Shown piece by piece: positions 21,491-32,830 of a stretch of 64,000 nt of DNA. The translations under genes and the position numbers were made by a program. The DNA lies in contig PDHQ01000003.1 of the NCBI GenBank assembly GCA_003339415.1, forward strand, positions 62,001 to 126,000, written 5' to 3'. Source of the stretch: Ophiocordyceps camponoti-saundersi (nom. inval.) (lineage: Eukaryota > Ascomycota > Sordariomycetes > Hypocreales > Ophiocordycipitaceae). A model generated the notes under the pieces. It did no database searches and was not told the DNA's origin. It saw only the letters and a list, made by a program, of their open reading frames with translations. How positions within the stretch are numbered: the first letter of the stretch is position 1; each line of letters starts with the position of its first letter.

Positions 21491-22084
21491 TGGGCATTGC
21501 TTAGAAAGATTGCGTTTTGAAGAACGCTCACAGAAGGGGGTGACGGAGGGAGAAAGAGGCGGGAGGTGAAGGGGGGAGGAAGAGAGAGAAAGGTTAGGGA
21601 TCGTGGCAGCTGTAGGGTGCGAGAGAGGTGAGAGGAGCAAACGGGATTTCAGGGGAGGGCGGCTTTTCTAGGCACTATTCAGTCACGGCCATCAATAGGA
21701 AACAACAATAGGATGAACAATAGTATCGACTATCGTCAATTAGAAAAGATAATCCACTGCAACTGCTGGCTGCTCTGGCAACGCACGTCCGTCCTCATCC
21801 CGCCTAAACCAACTCTCTTCTGACTGACCGAGTAAATAGCTACCTAACTAAGGAGATAGACGACTGCCTCAGGCAGATCTACTTCTTCCTCTTCTTCTTA
21901 GGTCTATCTGCGCCCTCACCCACGCTGCAGTCCAGTCCTCGTCAGTTATCTGCAGTAATGATCTTGTGGCTCGTTCCCTCTTCACGAACTCTTCAAATCT
22001 CTGCCAATTTACCCCGAAGGAGTGCGGTGGCATTAACGGCTGTTCCTGAGAAGACGGACCCTTGTTCACGAGTGCCCACCTCAC
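21491..22084. other. Spacer between F-box and HAT2 genes
   Basis: 594 bp on the same-strand boundary: the promoter of the F-box gene and the 3' UTR of HAT2. On the minus strand, 21869-22084 stays open in frame directly after the HAT2 stop codon (see findings). No other feature. Confidence 0.4.
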
Positions 22085-23407
22085 CTAGCGGTCGAGCTCA
22101 TCGACAGGCAAGTCGTTTTCGTCTCGGTCGACGATAGAATCGGCTACCTTCCAGATCTGCAGCAAGTTGTCCTCGGCCGCGCTCGCCACCAGCCACGGCT
22201 CGTTCGGATTCCAGCTAAAGTCGGCCAGGTGGTTGGTATGCCCTCCGTGCATGAAAAGCCTGTTGCACGTCATCATCAGCATCTGTGACACGTCAGTGAG
22301 GAGACAAGAGGGCACTTACAACTCCGGCGGTCCGTCGTCCAGGTCGTCGGGGAGTTGCTCCTCGCCGATCCGCGTGAGATCCCAAAAGATGATGCGTCGG
22401 TCGTAGCTGCCACTGCCCAGGATGCCGGGCTCCGTTGGGTGCCAAGCCACGGACGTCACAGCGTCGTTGTGGCCCTCGAGCGTGTGCACCTTTTCCTTGA
22501 TGTTGCGCAAGTCCCAGATGCCAATCGTTTTGTCGGCAGATGCCGTGGCTACGAGCACCTCGGACGTGGGGTTGAACGCCAAGGCGTTGATGGCATCGAG
22601 GTGGCCGCGATTGGCGATGAGCGCCGCCTTATTCGTCGCGGCCTGTCGAACGTCGACGATCTGCAGCGTCTGATCGTCCGACACGCTGCCGATGAAGCTC
22701 TTGGCGATTGGGTGGTATTGCACGTCGTTGACGATCTGGGTGTGATGGGTATAACGGCGCCAAGGTCGTATGGAATTGGAGCCGGGCGCGAGCGTCTTCA
22801 AGTCCCTGTAGTCGTCACCTCAGCCTGCGTCACGTAGCCAACAGTCTAGATGGCAACATACCAGAGACACATGGTCTTATCCTCGCTGCCTGACGCCAGC
22901 CAGCCGTCCTCATGGGGGTTCCAGCTAAGGCCAAAGCCCTCTTGGCTGTGGCCTATGAGCTCCATTTGCGGATTGATTTTCCCAGGCACTACCGGCTGGA
23001 GAGGATGCTTGGTGCGGTCGAAGATGAGAATCCTGCCGTCGATGCATAGCGTGGCAATCATGTCCGGGTTGTGAGGATTGTAACGGGCCTTATTGACCTC
23101 GCCGGGGTGCTCGATCTTCTGCACAATGTCGCTCTTGATAGTAGCGTCGCCTGCACCGCCATACCCACCAATCTCGCCGCGTTCTTCGTCGTAGTCGTCG
23201 GGGTTCGGCGTGACGTTCTTGGGCATTTGCACATGGGCAATCTGGAGATAGTTGGTGCTCCCGTCCGAGGTGTGGGTGCCGAGGAGGAGGCGGTGCAATC
23301 GATGGTTTTTCCCTTCGGGCTCCTTAACGTCGGGAAACCACTGAACGGTCAAGGTCGGCCAGGTGAGAGCCGTTCTGAAGGCGCTCAGTCAATATTCACA
23401 GGGTTTT

Positions 23408-23438
<31 letters not shown>

Positions 23439-23820
23439 GGGGGGGCCGCCGCCCCCCACCCCCCTCGCCTCGCGGGGGCGGGCCGCTTTCTTCCCTCTTT
23501 NNNNNNNNNNTTTTTTTTTTTTTTTTTTTTGGGGTGGGGGGGGGGGGGGGGGGGGTGGGGGGGTTCAGCGTACCCTAAGATCAAGTCATAGAGGAACGGG
23601 CTGTTCTTCTTCCATGTTTTGTACTCTGCGGACGGTCAGAACAGGTATCATAAGCTCGCCTCAACTGATAGAACTTGCCTTCGTTGATAAGACGCTCGAC
23701 TTGATCGTCATCCTCTTCGAACCCCATTTCGACTGATGAAGCGTTAGGAGAGGTCCCAGTTGAGCCGTGGGTTAGGGGCATACCATCGCCCTCGGGGTCT
23801 GCCACTTGCGCGGGAGCCAT
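22085..23820 (-). CDS. HAT2: HAT2, RBBP4/7-type WD40 subunit of type B histone acetyltransferase
   Basis: Six exons in transcript order: 23820-23784, 23732-23679, 23625-23574, 23374-22862, 22805-22320 and 22259-22085, giving 438 residues. The N-terminal helix region reads ERLINEEYKTWKKNSPFLYD, followed by LILGTALTWPTLTVQWFPD, which is diagnostic of the RBBP4/Msi1/Hat2 family. WD repeats follow (GFGLSWNPHEDGWLASGSED, IVNDVQYHP, DAINALAFNP, VTSVAWHP, ADFSWNPNEPW). Hat2 binds histone H4 and stimulates Hat1, acetylating new H4 before deposition; family members also serve in CAF-1 and deacetylase complexes, so Msi1-type function is the alternative. Intron 2 (23626-23678) starts GC rather than GT. 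Intron 3 (23375-23573) contains an assembly gap. The gene lies head to head with XRN1. Confidence 0.87.
23403..23565. other. Assembly scar: poly-T/poly-G tracts flanking 10 Ns
   Basis: A T run followed by a G run of about 30, a GC-rich stretch, ten Ns at 23501-23510, then another T run and another interrupted G run. It lies wholly inside HAT2 intron 3. The composition is unlike any other part of the window and the two sides mirror each other, so it looks like a scaffolding or low-quality-read artefact and not biology. Confidence 0.85.
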
Positions 23821-24379
23821 GACCGCAGCAGTGTCGTAGAGATGTCGGCAAGTAAAGAAGGGAGTCTGTTCGAATCTTTGTACAGCGAACTCTCCAGTGC
23901 TAGTCTCGCTAAGTAGCTCCCGACCTGTTTCGACACCAGGGCTCACAAAATCCGTCACGCGTCGCGCGTAAAGCTCAGCCGTGGCAGCCTTTCTGTGGAG
24001 CAGAGTAGGAAGAAAGGGCTTCTGGATTACGTAACAATTGGCACGCTGATAAGCCTCGAGCTGGCACAGGCCCGTTTCCTCAACCGTTGCCGCTGGAACG
24101 GTGGAGCCTCGTCGCCTTCTGTCACGACAATCCCTCGTCATAGATAATCAGCTGTTTTTTCTCCTCGAGTTTCGCTCTCATCCTCCCATGATCTCTTGTT
24201 GCTCTTTGTTGTAGCACTTTGATCGCGCCTTCATCTTGCCGTCGACGTCTTGTTTCGTTTTCGTCTTCTCGGTTGTCGAATCAACCTGGACAAAGTCGAG
24301 CGATTTGCGCCGCACTCACTACACGTTTTTACCGTTCCTATCGACTCCTGAGGCGGCTGCCTCCTACAGCTCTTAACTA
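23821..24379. promoter_or_regulatory. Bidirectional promoter region HAT2 / XRN1
   Basis: 559 bp separate the two divergent start codons. The 107-codon minus-strand extension of the HAT2 frame into this region has no family similarity and is read as leader. A T/C-rich stretch precedes XRN1. No known motif was assigned. Confidence 0.5.
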
Positions 24380-27300
24380 TGGGGTATGCATGTATCTCCT
24401 CTCTCGTCTTGTCCTAGGCTGATCTCTGCTGCAGTGTCCCGAAATTCTTTAGGTGGCTCTCAGAGCGCTATCCCGCTATTTCCCAGGTCATCGCGGAAAA
24501 CCGGATACCCGAGTTCGACTGTCTATACGTGCGAGACTCCCTCCCGTTTCCGAGTTAGCCAGCTGCTGACGCGAGAATTCTAGCTCGACATGAATGGCAT
24601 TATTCACAACTGCACCCACAAGGACGCCGGCGAGGACGCAACCTTCAGGCTTAGCGAGGAGGAAATGTTCATCCGCATTTTCAACTACATAGAACATCTT
24701 TTCGGCAAGATAAAACCCAAGAAACTCTTCTTCATGGCCATTGACGGCGTGGCGCCTCGAGCCAAAATGAACCAACAGAGAGCCCGCCGATTTCGGACTG
24801 CCTTGGATGCAGAAAAGGCTCGTGAAAAGGCCATCAAGGACGGCATTGAGATGCCGAAAGAGGAGCCGTTTGACAGCAATTGCATTACTCCAGGTATGTT
24901 GATTGATCCTTCCACATTCAGCTTGCTAATCATCTCCAAGGAACCGTGTTCATGGCTAAGCTGTCACAACAATTACGCTATTTCGTCAACAAGAAAATAT
25001 CGGAAGACACAGAGTGGCAGGGATGTCAGGTTGTACTCTCCGGTCACGACGTACCGGGCGAAGGGGAGCACAAGATCATGGAATACATACGCAACGCAAA
25101 GGCGCAGCCCAACTACAATCCCAATGTGCGACACTGTCTCTATGGCTTGGACGCTGACCTGATTATGCTGGGCTTGCTCAGTCACGATCCTCATTTTTGC
25201 CTACTCCGAGAAGAGGTTACGTTCGGGCGGGCTTCCAAGTCCAAGTCCAAGGAGCTGGAGCATCAAAACTTCTACCTTCTTCATCTCTGCGTCGTTAGGG
25301 AGTATCTGGAAATGGAATTTCAAGATCTGCACGGCGATGACGTTCTGAGCTTTCCATTCGACCTTGAGCGGGTCATTGACGATTTCATCTTGATGGCGTT
25401 TTTTGTCGGAAATGACTTTCTTCCCAACCTGCCTGGGCTTCACATCAATGAAGGAGCGCTGGCAAACATGTTTGGCGTATACAAAAAGGTACTTCCCAAG
25501 TGTGAGGGATATATCAACGAAGGCGGCATCATCAACTTGGTACGTTTGCGCTGTCTCTTGGAAGAGCTGAGCAATCTGGAGCTTGTTGGCTTTGAAAACG
25601 AAATATCCGACGAGAAGTGGTTCGCCTCAAAGCAGACTGGCGCGAAGGAGGCCGCCGATAAGAATGCCGCGAGGCATAAGGGTAACAAGGGCAAGGCCAT
25701 TACAATGAGCTCATTTCAGCGAGATCTGTGGAAACAGAAAATCCGACCCTACGTCGCCGGTCGGTTCAGAGAGCCTTTGAATCTCGGCGCTGATCTCAAG
25801 GCAGCAGACCGGAAGTTTGTCCAAGATCTCGCCGATTCGATGCACTTGGAGTGGTCAACCCAAGAAGATGGAAACGGTGAGCGGCAATTAGTAGTGGCGT
25901 TTCCGTCGCGACCTGAGCAAGACGAAGACGACGACGACGACGAAGAAGGCGTTCTGGCTGCCTGGCGTATCATTAGGCTCTATGATAAAGCTCAGGTCGT
26001 CGACGTTACAGCCGAGGATGCGCAGAAACACTACGAACAACTGTATCAGAACAAGTATCAAGCCTGGAAGACCAAGTACTATCTGCAGAAATTTCCCGAG
26101 TGGCCTTCGGAAAAGTACGACCAGGAACAGACGGCTCTGTGTGAGAACTACGTTCAGGGCCTTCAGTGGGTCCTACTCTACTACTACCAGGGCATCGCGT
26201 CTTGGCCCTGGTTCTATGGCTATCATTATGCGCCACTCATATCAGGTTCGTCAGCTGTGTGTTGTAAGTGTGACTCCAGCTGAGTGTCATTATCAGATGT
26301 TATCAAGGGCCTCGGAGCCGACTTGAACTTCAAGAAAGGACAGCCATTCAAGCCCTACGAGCAATTGATGGGAGTCTTACCCGACCGGAGCAAAAGCATT
26401 GTTCCCACGGTATATCACGACCTGATGACCAATCCGCAGTCGCCCATCTACGACTTCTACCCCCGAGACTTTGAGTTGGACATGAACGGCAAAAAGATGG
26501 AGTGGGAAGCCGTAGTGAAGATTCCCTTCATCGACGAGAAGCGTCTCCTCGCAGCAATGGCTACGCGTAACGAGCTTCTCAGTGACGACGAAAAGGGCCG
26601 AAACGATTTCGGCGTTCCCATCAAGTTCACGTATTCCTCAGAAGTCTGCTTTACCTACCCTTCACCACTCCCGGGAATCTTTCACGAAATCAGCGCCTGT
26701 CGCTGTATCGAGAACATCTTCGACCTACCCAACGTTGAGGGTCTCGAATACTTGTCCGGCCTGACAACCGGGGCCCTCCTCAACGTCCAGGCACTGGCTG
26801 GGTTCCCCACTCTGCACACCCTGCCACACACGGCGCAGCTCGTCGAAGGCTATAGAGTCAACGTCTTTCAGGCCGACAGCAAAAACCCCAGCCTTGTAGT
26901 TACCTTGTCTGACACCGACATGCGGACTAGCATCGAGACTTGGAAGGCAAAGCTCGGCCAGCGCTGCTACGTCAACTATCCTTTCCTGCAGGAAGCCAAG
27001 GTGATGCGCGTAGAGGACGAGCTTTTCTCTTATGAGCTTGCACCAAATGGAAAAGATATCGACGCAAGAGAGCATACCAACAAGGAGGCTGCCGAATTTG
27101 CCAGGGAGGCCGAATACTTGGAGAACTGGTACGGGAAGCGGCTGGCCATTACCATCGACAGAGTGGAATGCCTTGTCCATGTTCACATGCTCAAGGGTCT
27201 GATCAAGACGGAAGAGGGTGCGCTGGTCAAAGTATACGCGGAGAATCCCAGTGCACGACGCTCATACGCATCGCAAACCATCGTTGACGAGGTCATCAAC

Positions 27301-28803
27301 GAGGACGAACGCTTCGTGGAAAAGGCCGCTCTTCCGATCGAGGAAGAGCTCCCCGTGGGAACGCGGGCGTTCTTCCTCGGAGACTACGCATATGGACGCC
27401 CTTTGGAAATCTTGGGCCATGACAACAACAAGGCAGACATCGGCCTCTCCACGTTGCAGACCAGAGAACCGGGGTATGCCAAGCAAATCATACAGGAGGC
27501 GGAGCGCAAAAGTCCGTACTTGCCGTCTTACTCGGTTGCTAAACAGCTGGGGTTGCATCCTCTGGTGCTGAGCAAGATAACATCGTCATTTCAAATCACA
27601 AACTCAGCCGGCCTCAAGCTGAATCTCGGCCTAAATCTTAAGTTTGAAGGGAAGAAGCTCAAGGTTCTAGGATATTCACGCAAGTCGACGACGGGCTGGG
27701 AGTTCAGTTTGCAGGCTGTCAAGCTGATTGCCGACTACATGGTGGCCTTTCCGGATTTCTTCGCCGCGATCCAAAAGGAGCAGCAGAACTCGGACATTTC
27801 CGAGATGGACTTATGGCCGGAGCCGAGTACGGCGTCACAAAGAATCAAGGACATCGTGGCCTGGTTAAAGAAGCAGGAGACGGGCAAATTTGAGAGGGTG
27901 CCGCTCGAGGCCGAGCAACTCGACTCGGATGTCGTCGCGGGGCTTGCCAAGTTCGGCGAGCATCTGCTGCAGTTCGCCAACAACACGAACGCCAAGGGCC
28001 TGAATGGCGTGCCTCGGACGGCCATCCTCAAGCCGTCGGACGCCGAGCTTGTGCTGGGCAACCAGACGTTCAGCCTCGGAGACCGCGTAACGTTCGTGGC
28101 GGCGGCGGGAAAGGTTCCCATCGCCTCACGAGGCACGGTCGTTGGTATCAGTCGCACGGCCACGGCTCTACTCCTGGACGTGGTGTGGGACACGTCGTTT
28201 ATGAGCGGCACGACTCTGGGCGAGCGGGCGCCCATGTTCAGGGGTCAGACGGTGCCGTCGACGTCGGTGCTTAACACGACGAACAGGCAGGTCGTCTCAG
28301 TGTCGGACAAATCGCAGCAAAGACGCCACGTCCCGTCAAAAGCTAAACGTGTCGACGTCGGCGTGCCGCAATACACTAATGGCCCAGCGCCGCCCCCTCT
28401 GCGAGGCGGATGGCGAGGCGCCGCCATGGCCAGTAACAGCGCCAAGCAGGCCGGTGAAGTTGGCGGTGGTAATCCCCCGACATTACTACATAGCACGGAT
28501 GTGTATAGGAGCAGCTCCAGTGGCGCGCCGACTTCGTTACCCTTCAGGAACGGACAGGGCCGGTACCCCAACGGGAGAGGAGGTGGCAGTGAGTGGCGAG
28601 GTCGTGGTCGTGGAAACGCCGATGGCTTTCGACGGACTGCTTCCGCTCAGGTAGCGTCTCCCAAGTACGGCAATGTTCCTCCCCCGGCCGATCTGGACAG
28701 TCCTCTTGGAGGACGGGGCGGCCGAGGTCGAGGCGGCCGGGCAGCGGGGGTTTCTGGCAGAGGGCGTGGTCGAGGTGGCGTCAACGGAAATGCCCAGGGG
28801 TAG
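24380..28803 (+). CDS. XRN1: XRN1, cytoplasmic 5'-3' exoribonuclease
   Basis: Five exons, 24380-24384, 24435-24528, 24584-24893, 24941-26245 and 26297-28803, encode 1406 residues, usual for fungal Xrn1/Kem1. The first coding exon holds only ATG and two bases; splicing yields MGVPKFFRWLSERYPAI, the invariant Xrn1 start. The XRN_N nuclease domain follows: LDMNGIIHNC, FMAIDGVAPRAKMNQQRARR, SGHDVPGEGEHKIMEYIR, YGLDADLIMLGL, FVGNDFLPNLP. The acidic residues that bind the catalytic metals are present. The centre (DVIKGLGADLNF, LMGVLP, SPIYDFYP) and Xrn1 D1-D3/SH3-like segments follow, and the tail is RGG-type (GRGGRGRGGR, GRGRGRGG). The enzyme degrades decapped mRNA in the cytoplasm and P-bodies. 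Length and domain order exclude nuclear Rat1/Xrn2, which is shorter and lacks the SH3-like part. Confidence 0.95.
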
Positions 28804-29028
28804 TGGTGAGTAGTAACTGATTGCAAGTCTAGAGTATGCATACCTTGAATGGCCAATGTATATTAAAAAGGTCCAACGCTCATGCGATCGCATCTGAGAT
28901 ACGAGAGGGCCGTCCGTCAAGACACTTGTTTTTGTGGCGGGTATGAATGATACGCTTTACGAAGGTGGTACATAGATGAGGATAGTCACAAGACACTCGA
29001 GATGTCATGGGTAAAGCTGTGCTCTCCT

Positions 29029-29873
29029 TTATACCGTCTTGCTTTTGCTCTTGCTATCCTTGGATTTGATGGCAGGGAGGTTGAACGTTTTGCTCAGACC
29101 ACCGCTGATCTTCTTCCAGAAGACTACATCCTTGTCCATGTTCCAAGTCAAGAGGCCGACCCAAGGCTGAACGTTGTAGTGCAACTTGAGGGTGACGTCT
29201 CGACCCTGAGCGATCTTGCCAGAAGGGTGGGTGATCTGATACTTTGGCTTTTGGTTCTTGAGTTGAAGGATACCCCTGTTCAAGAAAGAAAGAGAAAGGT
29301 AATCAGCGTTGAAATGACGGATGATAGCGTAAAGAGGGGGGGTCCGAACCTGCTAGGGTCAATCGTCTTGCCCTGGGCACTCCTCTTGAGCTTCTTCATA
29401 GCTATGGGGCCTATGTTCTGAAGATGGTCGGCGCTGGGGTTGGTGATGATGGAATCCCAGATGACGGCAGAGTTTGAGACATTTTGGCCAGGAACATCGG
29501 GCCAGTCGGCGGTGATGTAGACGAAGACTTGTTTGGTATTCCAGTTGAAGAGGGAGGAGAGGTCGGCCGAGAGAGAGAAGCGGATGATGGCGTACTCTTC
29601 CTTTTTCGAGCTGTAATAATGCGGACGGCCCTTGACACTACGGGTTAAGTCTGTGAGCCGCGCTCTCTTGACAGTATGTAGAGGCCTGTGTTTGTTCTTT
29701 TTTTTTTCAAAATTTGTTCTTGTCTCTTACACTTGAACGTTGTTGGGCGTGATGGTGCCGGACGGTGTGCGGGAGGCAAAGAGGTCCGTGGCAGCGATGA
29801 AGGCGGCGAAGACGCAGGCGGCAGTGGTGAAGAAGCCGAAGGCGTTTTGGATCCGAGTGAAGGAGGAGTGCAT
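29029..29873 (-). CDS. SPC3: SPC3, signal peptidase complex subunit 3
   Basis: Three exons, 29873-29731, 29637-29350 and 29275-29029, encode 225 residues; introns are 93 and 74 bp. The protein begins MHSSFTRIQNAFGFFTTAAC with one N-terminal membrane helix (FFTTAACVFAAFIAATDLF), typical of a type II ER protein. The luminal domain has the family features: KGRPHYYSSKKEEYAIIRFS, SLFNWNTKQVFVYITADWP, DSIITNPSADH, KYQITHPSGKIA and LHYNVQPWVGLLTW. Spc3 (SPC22/23 in animals) is the accessory subunit that holds the catalytic Sec11 subunit and is essential for signal-peptide cleavage in yeast. It converges with XRN1; only 225 bp separate the stops, so their 3' UTRs may overlap. Confidence 0.92.
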
Positions 29874-32830
29874 CGTGGTCGCGCTTTTTGGGGGGGGGTT
29901 GGACGGCGACTCTGGGGGAGGGGATGGGGTTGAGGTTCCGGAGAGAACACGCTGGGCTGATGTAAAGGTGGTGAAGTGGACTGCTGCAGAGCCTCGTGGT
30001 CAGTGGCTGGTAAGACATAAGCCACAGTGGCTTAGCAGGACTTCAGCCCCATTACAACTTTGCTTCAACTACATTTTCTGCCTGCTGCAAAAAGCAGCGA
30101 TGCTTGATGAAAGGACAGTGTCTTCTTGTTTTCTATCGTCTTCTTCTATTTTGTGGCGATAAACAAAAGAGAAAGGTGTAAGTGCCTTTTGACTGGACCT
30201 CAACGCGCAGGACTTCCACCTTGCTCATAGTTGAGCCTTCAAACTCTCAACATGCCCTTGTCAACATCATCCTTGAATCGGATTCTTCCTACCTGCCTAC
30301 CCAGGTAATTAGATACCAGAGTAGGTAGTGAAGCACCCTTACATTGTATCCGCACATGGTGTAGAAAAGACATCATATCCACTCTTAAAGACAAGACCTG
30401 TCTTCTGCCCGTACATTGACCTCGTCAACACTTGGCAGAAGCCAGAGCGACAAAGGCATTGTCGTACTCAGCCGTAAAAGCCTAGACACAAACATGAGAT
30501 TTTCTGTATTAACATGGTCATCTCTCTTTGGGTAGGCAGGTACTTACACGACCCCCTAATATGCGGGTTTCGGCAAACCTCTGAACCAACAAAAGATTAG
30601 CTTCGAACCAGCTTTCATTCTGTTGTCTCTCCTCACGGTGATGCTTCTATGTGGGAAACTCAGAAAGGAAAACGGCTGGCATTACCGGGAAATCTTTCCC
30701 ACAGTGGTAAAATATACCCTGAGCAAGTCTCGCTGCCTCCCAGCACGGAATAGTGTCTTGAGATGCCTGGGGATAAAGACACCAGTAGATGGCGGTATTG
30801 AACGAGCAGCTAATGCGTACGCAACGTTCCACACCGGGCTCAGTAGGACGACTGCCGCGGCATTCGGCATGGCCCCCATCTTTGGCGTAGAGGTCTTTTG
30901 TTGTTTTCCAACACAAGGTTAGACCCAGCAATACTGAGCGCCAACTGCGAGGGGGCCAACGTACACGTCATCCCGATCTTTGCGGCTTTGTAGTCGAGGT
31001 TATCGTTCACGTTGCAGTAGTAAACGATACGCTGTAGCTGGTTAATAGCAAAAGCAAAGGATGTGCATCTCATATTGTATGTGAGCACCTACATTAGGAA
31101 CCAAGTTTCTCGACCTGGTAACCGACGATTGATGGGGCCGAGACGGGGATAGAGTCTGGGTAAGAAGAGTTAGCTATTTCTAAAGGAAGTCGTTTAAATC
31201 TCTCAAACTGAACCTTTAGATCTTTAGGTACTTCGTTGACCTTGGCGTACGCGTGGCTTCGACCTCCCAAAGCAAAGTAGTGCACTGCACCCGCGACTCG
31301 TGATAGGAAAATCATAAAGAGTAGTAGACGGAGCATTGTATGCTATTAATATATGTGAATATCCTTGCTTGCTTTGAAATGGCTTCCTTTTCTAAGAGAC
31401 TGTTAGCAACCGTATAATTGCAGAATGAAGGTCGGTAAGTGATGAAGCATTCGTAACTGCTTATAGTACATGCACAGGACCAGATCCTGGCAAGTTCCGC
31501 GAGCGGCCCTCGGTTTTTATAGTGAGAGGTTTTCAGCTCAGAGAATAAGGCAAGACTTTAGCAGAAGGGGAGGTGTTATGCCATTTCACAGTGAGTTGGG
31601 CGGGAAGAAGATTCAAGAAAGTAATATGATTCAAGGTTTCATTTCAGGTTCAGTTTCCTTGTACAAGAGCAGATAATGATCGAAAGATATAAGCAGACTT
31701 ATGTCTATATGCATGAAACTAGCATTAAAGACCGCAGTCTGGAATACAACGTTATCGTAAACGTTCAAAGGCGCCGTTCTGGAAACGTTTTAAAACTGCC
31801 CGACTAGGTAATTTAAGAACCCTAATTCGAATCTTCTGCCAGTTTCTATTACTGCTAATGTGTATTTCTTAGAGTATTGTCCTTAACAGTAGGCACTATT
31901 CGTCAATTAGGCATCTATTCGGCATGAACATGTTCTATGCATGCACGTCATATTAACCCACTCAAGTGGTAGGCACTGGCCAGTTTTGTTTCCTTTTCAA
32001 GGCTGTTGATACTCTTCTTCCCTTACTTCTGCCTTCTTCGTCACCACACAAGTGCGCCGCCGCCGCTTTCTACCCATATATGTATGTACGTGCCTACATA
32101 GAAGGTCTCTATATCTTCTAAGACGGACACGTTTGTTATCACTTTCGCTAAAGAGGGTCACGTGATACAAATACCAGCTCACCGGCAAGGTGGCGTACCG
32201 TATCAGAAGCAAAGCAGTCGGCACTGTAGATTTAGTCTGATGAATGCCCCACCGTCCACGGTGAATGCCAGCCATCTGCTGCGAATTTGTACAGTTCTCC
32301 GCACAGTACCGCCAACAACCGCTTCGGTCTGGCTGGACCACTTTGCGTCGAACTTCCACCATCCCTCGACTCTCGCAAGGAACTCCGCCGCCTCGCGACT
32401 CATCCTCCTTCGTCGCCGTGAGAAGAGAAGAGAGTGACGAGGTTAAAAAAGACTGCGAGGCGCTATCCCCGGTCCACGACCTTCTATTCCGCTCGAGACG
32501 ACCGACCTCTTCCGGGTCAACGTCTGGAAACCGACCGATCCAGTGCTGAGGCGAAGCTGGACGCCTTTCCCTCAGGCGGGTCACAGATTTCCCGGTCGGC
32601 GGGGGAGGGAGGGAGAATAACGGGGCCATCCGTGTGGGAGTATGTTGGGCTCGCTCACGACCGCGTGCTTCGTCGCCTGACTCGAGCACATAAACAAGCC
32701 CGTGGAAGCGCTACTGGTCCAATCGACACCATTCGTTTCCAGACTATGGGTGGGTAGTTCGGTGCTCTGAGGCATCTTCCTCTGAGGCATCTTTCTCTGA
32801 CGCGTTTCTCACAGGACTCCCACCTCAAGT
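29874..32830. other. 3-kb gap, partly AT-rich, between SPC3 and ULP2 genes
   Basis: The interval should contain the promoters of the two divergent flanking genes. About 30500-32000 is visibly richer in A and T than the rest of the window. Apart from the tentative secreted-protein frame at 31094-31336 and a similarly doubtful frame at 30840-31088, I see no gene. A frame at 32434-32757 (+) is low-complexity and probably upstream leader. No transposon ORF, terminal repeat or tRNA was recognised. Confidence 0.45.
31094..31336 (-). CDS. Possible small secreted protein (tentative)
   Basis: An 80-residue frame begins with a good signal peptide (MLRLLLFMIFLSRVAGAVHY, likely cleaved after the AGA or AVH region) and continues with a charged, non-repetitive sequence (KVNEVPKDLKVQFERFKRLP). 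It may be only the first exon. A second frame at 30840-31088 contains IVYYCNVNDNLDYKAAKIGM followed by a CTLAPSQ stretch, and could join it by an intron from a weak CAG|GTCGAG donor to CTACAG with a TTAAC branch site; the phase would fit. The setting is an AT-richer gene-poor gap, where fast-evolving secreted proteins of fungi often sit, but there is no homology I can name. It could equally be a chance frame. Confidence 0.25.
   Translation of the reverse strand: MLRLLLFMIFLSRVAGAVHYFALGGRSHAYAKVNEVPKDLKVQFERFKRLPLEIANSSYPDSIPVSAPSIVGYQVEKLGS

Noticed and set aside
23363..23578. Short frames through the N-containing poly-G stretch
   Set aside because: They translate an assembly artefact (runs of Phe and Gly across undetermined bases).
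23581..24141. Minus-strand frame extending HAT2 upstream (MTRDCRDRR..)
   Set aside because: It reads through two introns of HAT2 and has no similarity to the family; ATG 23820 fits the known N-terminus.
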